Positions 58,217 through 64,000 of a DNA stretch of 64,000 nt are shown here, piece by piece (position 1 is the first letter of the stretch; each line of letters opens with the position of its first letter). Source of the DNA: Variovorax boronicumulans (GTDB lineage: Bacteria > Pseudomonadota > Gammaproteobacteria > Burkholderiales > Burkholderiaceae_C); contig NZ_VEDO01000004.1 of the NCBI RefSeq assembly GCF_007677875.1, forward strand, positions 186,001 through 250,000, in the 5' to 3' direction. A model generated the notes under the pieces. It made no database searches. It saw only the letters and a list, made by a program, of their open reading frames with translations, and had not been told where the DNA came from. The translations under genes and the position numbers were made by a program.

Positions 58217-59469
58217 AGCCTTTCCTGGCCGTGCTGGCGCTGCGCAGCGCCTGGAACCGGCGCTTCACGCTGGCGCTGACGATCGCTTCGATCGCGTTGT
58301 CCACCTTCATGTTGCTGGGTGTGGAACGCATCCGCAGCGATCTGCGTGACAGCTTTGCCTCGGCCGTCTCGGGAACCGACCTCATCGTCGGCCCGCGCAC
58401 CGGCTCGGTGCAGTTGCTGCTGTATTCGGTATTCCACGTGGGCGGTGCACGCAACAACATCGGCTGGAACACGGTGCAGGCGCTCAAGGCGCAACCGGCC
58501 GTGGCCTGGGTGGTGCCGCTGTCGCTGGGCGATGCGCACCGCGGCTTTCCGGTCATGGGCACCAGCGTGGAGATCTTCGAGCGCTTTCGCCATGGCGAGG
58601 GCCAGCCGCTGCGCCTGGCCCAGGGCCAGCCCTTCGCCCAGCTGTTCGACGCCGTGATCGGCGCCGAGGTGGCCGAGCGCCTGGGCTACGGCCCGGGCCA
58701 GCGCATCACGCTCGCACACGGCGGCGGCGAGCTGGAACAGGACAGCCATGCCGACAAGCCCTTCGGCGTGGTCGGCGTGCTGGCGCGCACAGGCACGCCG
58801 ATCGACCGCAGCGTGCTGATCAGCCTGGAAGCCATGGAGGCACTGCACGCCGACTGGATCGGCGGCATGCGGCTGCCGGGCCGTGCGCCGGCGGCGCCGC
58901 CGGCCGACCTCACACCCAAGTCCGTCACGGCCGCGCTGGTCGGCCTCAAGAGCCGCGCCCAGGTGTTCTCGGTGCAGCGCTGGGTCAACAACTACAGCGG
59001 CGAACCCGTCATGGGCATCCTGCCCGGTGTGGCCATGGACGAGCTGTGGGACGTGATCGGCCCCGGCGAGCAGGCGCTGCTGGCCATGTCGGGCCTGGTC
59101 GCGCTGGTCAGCATGGCCGGCCTGGTGGCCGTGGTGCTGGCCGGCCTGAACGAGCGCCGGCGCGAGCTGGCTGTGCTGCGCGCCGTGGGCGCCGGCCCGG
59201 TACAGGTCATGGGCCTGTTGGCGCTCGAAGGCCTGTGGGTCACGCTGGCCGGGCTGCTGCTGGGCCTTGCGGCGCAGTGGGCCGTGATCGCCGCGACAGG
59301 GCCCTGGCTGCAAGCGCAGTTCGGCCTCAGCCTGCAATTGGCGCTGCCGAGCGCAGCACAATGGACCCTGTTGGCCGCCTTGCTGGTGGCCGGGTTGCTG
59401 GCCAGCCTGGTGCCGGGCTGGCGTGCCTACCGTTTGTCCCTGGCCGACGGCCTGACCCCGAGGATTTGA
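58213..59469 (+). CDS. FtsX-like ABC permease
   Basis: 418 aa. One N-terminal helix, a large periplasmic domain (about 45-285) and three C-terminal helices follow the FtsX/MacB plan (NERRRELAVLRAVGAGP between helices). It would pair with the preceding ATPase. In the Vibrio zrg cluster a similar pair accompanies ZrgA. What it moves or releases is not established. DUF3299 starts one base after its stop. Confidence 0.9.
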   Translation: MKPFLAVLALRSAWNRRFTLALTIASIALSTFMLLGVERIRSDLRDSFASAVSGTDLIVGPRTGSVQLLLYSVFHVGGARNNIGWNTVQALKAQPAVAWVVPLSLGDAHRGFPVMGTSVEIFERFRHGEGQPLRLAQGQPFAQLFDAVIGAEVAERLGYGPGQRITLAHGGGELEQDSHADKPFGVVGVLARTGTPIDRSVLISLEAMEALHADWIGGMRLPGRAPAAPPADLTPKSVTAALVGLKSRAQVFSVQRWVNNYSGEPVMGILPGVAMDELWDVIGPGEQALLAMSGLVALVSMAGLVAVVLAGLNERRRELAVLRAVGAGPVQVMGLLALEGLWVTLAGLLLGLAAQWAVIAATGPWLQAQFGLSLQLALPSAAQWTLLAALLVAGLLASLVPGWRAYRLSLADGLTPRI

Positions 59470-59470
59470 C

Positions 59471-60025
59471 ATGTTCCAAAACCGTGACCGCATGCCGACG
59501 CGCCGGGGCGCCCTGGCCGCCTGTGCCGCTGCCACCCTCGCGCCGCTGGCAGCCCGGGCCGCGCAGTTCCGCGAGATCACCTGGACCGAGCTGGTGCCGG
59601 CCGGCTGGGATCCGGCCAAGGACCTGCAGGGCCTGAGCGCGGGTGCCGGCGGCCTGCCGGACACCGACCCGCGCGCCAAGGAGCTCATGGACAAGCTGCG
59701 CGAGATCTGGGACAACGCGCCCACCGTCGCCGCCATGAACGGCATCGACGCCAAGCTGCCCGGCTACCTGGTGCCGCTGGAAGAGGGCAAGCAGGGCATC
59801 CGCGAGTTCCTGCTGGTGCCGTACTTCGGCGCCTGCATCCACACGCCGCCGCCGCCGTCCAACCAGATCCTGCTGGGCCGTGCCGACAAGCCCTTCACGG
59901 GCCTGCGCACGATGGAGGCGATCTGGGTCTACGGCCGTCTGGAGATCGAGCGCGCACCGTCTTCGATGGGCGTGGCCGGTTACACCATGCGCGTGGCCAA
60001 GGTCGAGAAGTACCGCGAGAAGTAA
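59471..60025 (+). CDS. DUF3299 exported protein
   Basis: 184 aa. A twin-Arg-like head (PTRRGALAACAAATLA) suggests export. REITWTELVPAGWD, the FLLVPYFGACIHTPPPP motif (one Cys, one His) and EAIWVYGRLEIER are DUF3299 marks. This family often sits beside ABC pairs such as the one here; its function is unknown. It lies three bases upstream of the Zur-like gene. Confidence 0.82.
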   Translation: MFQNRDRMPTRRGALAACAAATLAPLAARAAQFREITWTELVPAGWDPAKDLQGLSAGAGGLPDTDPRAKELMDKLREIWDNAPTVAAMNGIDAKLPGYLVPLEEGKQGIREFLLVPYFGACIHTPPPPSNQILLGRADKPFTGLRTMEAIWVYGRLEIERAPSSMGVAGYTMRVAKVEKYREK

Positions 60026-60028
60026 GGC

Positions 60029-60439
60029 GTGGAACGTTCGACGCGCCAGCGCGACGCGATCCGCCAGGCCCTGGTGCAGGCCGGCCGGCCGCTGCTGCCC
60101 ACCGAGATCCTGGCCGCGGCCCAGGCCGAGGTGCCGGCCTTGGGCATCGCCACCGTCTACCGCAACCTCAAGCAGCTCGCCGAGGCCGGCGAGGTGCAGA
60201 GCGTGGAGCTGCCGGGCGAGGCGCCGCGCTTCGAGCCAGGCGGGCACCACCACCACCACCACTTCAGCTGCACGGTCTGCCACCGCGTGTTCGACGTGCA
60301 CGCCTGCCCGGGCGACATGCAGAAACTGGCGCCACCGGGCTTCGCGGTGGAGCGCCACGAGCTCACGCTGTACGGCCGCTGCGACGAGTGCGCCGCCCCC
60401 CAGGGCAGCCGCCGGCGCAAGGCCGCACGGCGAAGCTGA
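60029..60439 (+). CDS. Fur-family regulator, probably Zur
   Basis: 136 aa with a GTG start. The winged helix has GIATVYRNLKQLAEAGEV, typical of the Fur family. The metal part has GGHHHHHHFSCTVC and a second CxxC (CDEC), the structural zinc site of Fur proteins. Zur is favoured over Fur or PerR by operon position: it closes a ZIP/ZrgA/ABC operon, so it probably represses the operon when zinc is ample. Confidence 0.85.
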   Translation: MERSTRQRDAIRQALVQAGRPLLPTEILAAAQAEVPALGIATVYRNLKQLAEAGEVQSVELPGEAPRFEPGGHHHHHHFSCTVCHRVFDVHACPGDMQKLAPPGFAVERHELTLYGRCDECAAPQGSRRRKAARRS

Positions 60440-60537
60440 GAAAAGCGCCTGCCGACGGCCTTTTGTCCCACAATGGTCTGGCGGGCCGATGGCGACAATG
60501 CGCTCGTCGGGCGCGCTGGCCCGCCCAAGGAGGACGT

Positions 60538-61152
60538 ATGGACAGCTTGCGAACGCGTGCGGCTCTGGCCGTCGGTCTGCTGGCGGGCGCCTGCGCTTTC
60601 GCGCAGGGCAGCAGCACCTCTTCCTCTCCGCCCGCCGGCGCGAACTACGAGCTGCGCCGCAACAGCTGGCTGCCGGGAGGGTACGCCGGGTTGAACCTGG
60701 GTCGTCCGAGTTACCGGCTGGACTGCGGCATCGCTGGCTGCGACCAGCCCAATCTGGCGGGCCACGCCTATGTCGGCAGCATGTTCAGCCCGTACTTCGG
60801 TGCCGAAGTGGGCGTGCTGAGCATGGGCGATTTCGAGCGGGCAGGCGGCGACACCCGGGCTGAAGGGGTCAACTTCAGCCTGGTCGGCCGAGCGCCGGTG
60901 GGCGCCGGTTTCGGGGTGTTCGGCCGCGTGGGCACGACCTGGGGGCGCACGCGCATCGACGCGGCGCCCGGCGCAGGCATCGCCACCGGCCGAGCCAGCG
61001 GCTGGGGGCCGGCCTACGGCCTCGGGGTGGACTGGGCGTTCAGCAGCAACTGGTCGGCCGTGCTGGATTGGCAGCGCCACCGTTTCGATTTTGCGGGCGA
61101 CGACAATGGCTGGGTTCGCTCCACCAGCATCGGCCTCAAGTACCGCTTCTAA
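60538..61152 (+). CDS. Outer-membrane beta-barrel protein (OmpA/OmpW-like)
   Basis: 204 aa. A signal peptide (about 1-24, ending AFAQG) is followed by alternating beta strands and a C-terminal phenylalanine (LKYRF), the outer-membrane targeting sign. AAGGAGG precedes the ATG. Two cysteines (LDCGIAGCDQ) may form a loop disulfide. It lies 98 bases past the Zur-like gene; no zinc link is evident. Confidence 0.82.
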   Translation: MDSLRTRAALAVGLLAGACAFAQGSSTSSSPPAGANYELRRNSWLPGGYAGLNLGRPSYRLDCGIAGCDQPNLAGHAYVGSMFSPYFGAEVGVLSMGDFERAGGDTRAEGVNFSLVGRAPVGAGFGVFGRVGTTWGRTRIDAAPGAGIATGRASGWGPAYGLGVDWAFSSNWSAVLDWQRHRFDFAGDDNGWVRSTSIGLKYRF

Positions 61153-61163
61153 ATTCCGCCTCC

Positions 61164-61541
61164 ATGCCCCAGACCCGCATCCTGTACGTCGAAGACAACG
61201 AAGACCTGCGCGATTCCATTGCCATGCTGCTGGAGGAGGAGCCTGGCTACGCCGTGCAGGTCTGCGGCACCGGCGAGGAGGCTCTGGCGCTGCTGGCGCA
61301 GGACGGGTGCGACATTCTGATCAGCGACGTGGGTCTGCCTGGGTTGTCGGGCGTGGAACTCGCCCAGCAGGTGCTGGCGCGCAACCCGGCGCAATATGTG
61401 CTGCTGTGCTCCGGTTACGACATGGGCACCGAGCTTGAGGCCATGGGCCCGCACGTGCAGGCGCTGACCAAGCCTTTCGAAGTCGACGCGCTGGAGCGGC
61501 TGTTGCAGCAGATGGCGGCGGCGCTGCGCGGCGCGGCCTGA
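61164..61541 (+). CDS. Single-domain response regulator
   Basis: 125 aa, just a receiver domain. Acidic residues (YVEDNED), phospho-acceptor Asp53 (LISDVGLPG) and the Lys in LTKPFEVD are in place. It has no output domain, so it may be a phosphate sink or a protein-interaction switch like CheY. Its kinase is not adjacent. Confidence 0.88.
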   Translation: MPQTRILYVEDNEDLRDSIAMLLEEEPGYAVQVCGTGEEALALLAQDGCDILISDVGLPGLSGVELAQQVLARNPAQYVLLCSGYDMGTELEAMGPHVQALTKPFEVDALERLLQQMAAALRGAA

Positions 61542-61563
61542 GGGCGGTATTGCCCGCGCCGAC

Positions 61564-61854
61564 TCAGTCGCGGCGTTCCATCCAGCCCACCGCCTGGTCG
61601 CGCAATTGGACGATGCGCGACCAGCTCATGCACATGCGCGCGTACGCCCGCAGCACGTCCGTGCTGACCGGGGCGTCCATGCCTTCCAAGGCCGCGGGTT
61701 CCAACCGGTCGCGTGCCACCGTTTCGAACTCGCTGCTCGCCCGCACCCACTGGTCGGCCAAGTCGCCGTAACCGGAGTCGTGCAAAGCCAAGCATGCATC
61801 GTCCCGCCGGTGCTCTTCGATCAGAGCCAACGTCTGTGCCTGCCGCAAGTCCAT
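61564..61854 (-). CDS. Small hypothetical helical protein
   Basis: 96 aa from ATG 61854, with AGGGGAAA upstream. The sequence is helical and acidic, with DACLALHDSGYGDLADQW and an MCMSWSRIVQLRDQA region. I do not recognise a family. It is convergent with the response regulator gene, and its stop lies 22 bases from it. Confidence 0.55.
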   Translation of the reverse strand: MDLRQAQTLALIEEHRRDDACLALHDSGYGDLADQWVRASSEFETVARDRLEPAALEGMDAPVSTDVLRAYARMCMSWSRIVQLRDQAVGWMERRD

Positions 61855-62095
61855 GTGATTTCCCCTGTCGCTGCGCTGCAGCGTCGCTGTTGCATTCGGT
61901 TTCGAGGATAGATGGTGCGTGTCGGTGCGCGGGCCGCTTGTAGGCGGTGAGCGCATCAGCACGTGCGCCTTGTCCGTTCCTGGCCTACAAGCCCAATGCG
62001 CACGCGCTGCGGCGGCCAGCGCCTACAGCCCCTGGCACGTGGACACCCGATCCTGCGTTTGCGCGGTGTTGCGTGCGTTTCGGATGGAGGATGCG

Positions 62096-62344
62096 ATGAA
62101 GAAAGTGTTGTTGGCAACCGTCGCGGCGTTGAGCCTGGCCACCGCTTCTGCACAGGTCGGCAAGGCTGCCTCGGAGGCGACCGATGCCGCCAAGCACAAG
62201 ATCGATCAAAAGCGTGCCGAGAGCGAGGCCGAAAAGAGCGGCCCGGTGGGCAAGGCCGTCAACAACTTGAAATCCGGCTACCACAAGAAGCAGTCGGAAC
62301 GCTCGGCCAATCAGGCCAAGAAGGCCATCAAGAACGCCGGCTGA
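62096..62344 (+). CDS. Small exported Lys/Ala/Ser-rich protein
   Basis: 82 aa. A clean signal peptide (MKKVLLATVAALSLATASAQ) is followed by a charged, helical mature part of about 62 residues rich in Lys, Ala and Glu. GGAGG precedes the ATG. It may be a periplasmic or secreted basic protein; its function is not known. About 240 bases upstream are without a gene and could hold its promoter. Confidence 0.68.
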   Translation: MKKVLLATVAALSLATASAQVGKAASEATDAAKHKIDQKRAESEAEKSGPVGKAVNNLKSGYHKKQSERSANQAKKAIKNAG

Positions 62345-62366
62345 TCCGGCGCGCAGCGTGCTGGCT

Positions 62367-63620
62367 TCAGGCCGTCTCGGCCCAGGCCAGCGCCTGCAAG
62401 TGCGCCATGTTCACCTGCCGGCTTGACAGCGCCAGCGCATTGGCGACGCGCGCGAACACCGCATCGTCGCCGCGTTCGCAGGCCTCGGTGAGCTCGAGGA
62501 AGGGCGCGTACAGGCCGCGGCGGTGCAGCAGCGCATCGACCACCGGCTCGGGCAGAGCCACCGATTCCAGCGCCTTGGCCATTGGCACGCCCAGCATGCT
62601 GTCCAGCAGCGAGAACACGCCCACCGTGAAAGCGTTGTCGCATTCTTCCGGCGACAGCAGCTCGGCCGTCAGAAGCTCCATGAGGCGGCCGCGCACCACC
62701 GCAGTCTGGCCGATGGCAGGTGGTGGGCCGCCGCTGCGCGAGGTGCTCAGGAGCAACCCCGCCCAGCGCAACAGCTTGTGCATGCCCAGGATCATCACGG
62801 CGTGGCGGAACGAGGTGATCTCGCAATTCAATCCGAAGCCAGAGGCGTTGATGAAACGCAGCAGGTTGAACGACAGGGTGGGGTCGCGCTTGAGCAGATC
62901 TTCCAACTCGGCCGCGTCGGCCTGGCTGCGCACCAGGTTGACGAGCCGCAGGATGGTCGCCTGCGATGGCCGGATGGTCAGGGCCTTGACCATGGTCGGC
63001 TTGGCGAACCAGTACCCCTGGAACAGCTTGACCCCGTAGCCCGCCAGCAGCTTGTGCTGCTCGCCGGTTTCCACCTTCTCGGCGACCAGTTGGGCGGTGG
63101 TGTTGCTGCGGGCGAACTGCACGAACGCTTCGACCTTGTCGCTGGACAGCACCATGAGGTCCAGCTTGATGTACGCAGCCAGGGGACGCCAGGGCGCGTA
63201 GCCGCGCGTCAGCACGCTGTGGTTGAAGGCAAAACGAAAGCCTTCCTTGTGCAGCTTGCGCATGACCTCGGCCATCTTCGCGATGAGGGAGGGATCGTGC
63301 CCGGCCACTGGCGGCACCTCCAGCACCACTTTGTCCGGATGGATCAGCTCCAGGTGGCCCCCGGCCAGGCTTTCGTGCGTGCAGTTGATGAACACCAGCT
63401 TGTTGCCGACCAGTGTCTCGGTGTCGGCGAACGACAGCGCATTGAACAGCAGAGCGGCATCGCTGTCGGCCGTGTGCTGGCTTGGGGACGTCGAGCGGTC
63501 GAACAGTTCGTAGCCGAGCACCGTGCGTGTGTCGTCCACGATGGCCTGCCGCGCGATCACGACCTGGTTGTCATCGCCCGCGGGCTTCATCGGTGTCAGC
63601 GCGTCGGGAATGATGGACAT
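62367..63620 (-). CDS. EAL-HDOD (YuxH-type) signalling protein
   Basis: 417 aa. The N-terminal EAL-like domain (about 15-210) has GYELFDR where EAL is expected and lacks other catalytic residues, so it should not cut c-di-GMP. The C-terminal HDOD domain spans about 205-400 (DPTLSFNLLRFINASG, VMILGMHKLLRW). Such proteins act as c-di-GMP or signalling adaptors. The start at 63620 (MSIIPDALTP) was chosen over an upstream frame. A second copy follows immediately upstream. Confidence 0.87.
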   Translation of the reverse strand: MSIIPDALTPMKPAGDDNQVVIARQAIVDDTRTVLGYELFDRSTSPSQHTADSDAALLFNALSFADTETLVGNKLVFINCTHESLAGGHLELIHPDKVVLEVPPVAGHDPSLIAKMAEVMRKLHKEGFRFAFNHSVLTRGYAPWRPLAAYIKLDLMVLSSDKVEAFVQFARSNTTAQLVAEKVETGEQHKLLAGYGVKLFQGYWFAKPTMVKALTIRPSQATILRLVNLVRSQADAAELEDLLKRDPTLSFNLLRFINASGFGLNCEITSFRHAVMILGMHKLLRWAGLLLSTSRSGGPPPAIGQTAVVRGRLMELLTAELLSPEECDNAFTVGVFSLLDSMLGVPMAKALESVALPEPVVDALLHRRGLYAPFLELTEACERGDDAVFARVANALALSSRQVNMAHLQALAWAETA

Positions 63621-63693
63621 GGTGCAGGCTCCGTGCGGGCAGGCGGTTCTGGGCGGGGGACGGAATGCGTGGGCCGGTGGAGTGGGGTGCGGC

Positions 63694-64000
63694 TCACTCG
63701 ACCAGAGCGTCGGCCCAGGCCAGCGCATCCAGGTGCGCCAGGCTGACCTGGCGCTCGGTCAGGTGCAGAGCGGCCGTGGCGCGGCGGAAGGCCTCGGCAT
63801 CACCGGTTTCGCAGGCCTGCGCCAGTGCCAGCAGGTCGGCGTACGGCCCATTGCCGTGCAGCAGCGCGTCGACGATGGGTGGCTGCAGCGTCAGCAGGCC
63901 CACGGCCTGCTCCATGGGCATGCCCAGCATGGTGTCCAGCAGCGAGAACACACCGACCACGAAGGCAGCATCGCATTCCTCGGGCGACATGGACTCGGCC
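63694..64000 (-). CDS. Second EAL-HDOD paralogue (C-terminal end, cut by window edge)
   Basis: About 100 C-terminal residues are in the window. AES-MSPEECDAAFVVGVFSLLD aligns with AELLSPEECDNAFTVGVFSLLD of the neighbouring gene, and the ending SLAHLDALAWADA matches NMAHLQALAWAET. It is a tandem paralogue on the same strand, 73 bases upstream. The rest lies beyond base 64000. Confidence 0.85.
   Translation of the reverse strand, partial: AESMSPEECDAAFVVGVFSLLDTMLGMPMEQAVGLLTLQPPIVDALLHGNGPYADLLALAQACETGDAEAFRRATAALHLTERQVSLAHLDALAWADALVE

Overview
This is a high-GC bacterial chromosome segment. The gene families, gene order and protein style point to Burkholderiales, most likely Comamonadaceae (Acidovorax, Variovorax, Hydrogenophaga or Ramlibacter type). 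The supports are a ribF-ileS-lspA block, a lone TctBA pair, a urease operon plus an Urt urea transporter, PimC/PimD-like acyl-CoA dehydrogenases, an HU protein with a Lys/Ala-rich head and many c-di-GMP proteins. The genus cannot be fixed by eye. No insertion sequence, integrase, phage gene or CRISPR array was seen.

Layout. 1-2.1 kb (minus): serine protease, MoxR ATPase and DUF58 protein, a probable operon. 2.3-5.7 kb (plus): tatD, a spermidine-synthase-like methyltransferase fold and a GspE/PilB ATPase, all overlapping. 5.9-7.9 kb: tctB-tctA, ending in an intrinsic terminator. 8-12.7 kb: SDR, DMT exporter, quinone reductase, Nudix protein and a diguanylate-cyclase response regulator. 12.7-18.9 kb (minus): Na/Pi symporter, lspA, ileS, ribF. 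19-29 kb: HNH protein, two acyl-CoA dehydrogenases, purN, an RsmB-like methyltransferase, a desaturase, a small exported protein, an aspartoacylase-like enzyme, a transglutaminase-like protein and an MltB-type lytic transglycosylase. tRNA-Ser(UGA) follows at 29.06-29.14 kb.

29.2-34.4 kb (minus) is the urease operon ureA-ureB-ureC-ureE-(SHOCT protein)-ureF-ureG; ureD is not in the window. Divergent from ureA is a very large protein that joins an NCS1-type transporter, an eight-cysteine module, a histidine kinase and a receiver. It overlaps a LuxR-type response regulator. Next comes a c-di-GMP block on the minus strand: GGDEF-EAL protein, MHYT-PAS hybrid kinase and HD-GYP response regulator. 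After a short zone of decayed genes (47.0-48.1 kb), the urea ABC transporter urtABCDE runs on the plus strand. So urea uptake, urea hydrolysis and a transporter-coupled sensor kinase lie within 25 kb.

54-60.4 kb: HU-like protein, AlaC-type aminotransferase, then a compact metal-homeostasis operon: ZIP transporter, ZrgA-like DUF2796 protein, LolD/MacB-like ABC ATPase, FtsX-like permease, DUF3299 protein and a Fur/Zur-family regulator. The right end holds an outer-membrane barrel protein, a single-domain response regulator, two small proteins and two tandem EAL/HDOD proteins, the last cut by the window edge.

The least ordinary parts are the transporter-kinase-receiver protein beside urease, the SHOCT protein inside the urease operon, the zinc operon with a hairpin just before its first gene, and the inverted repeats in front of the MHYT kinase. 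Start codons were chosen from ribosome-binding sites, overlaps and family N-termini. Domain calls are by eye and were not checked by database search.
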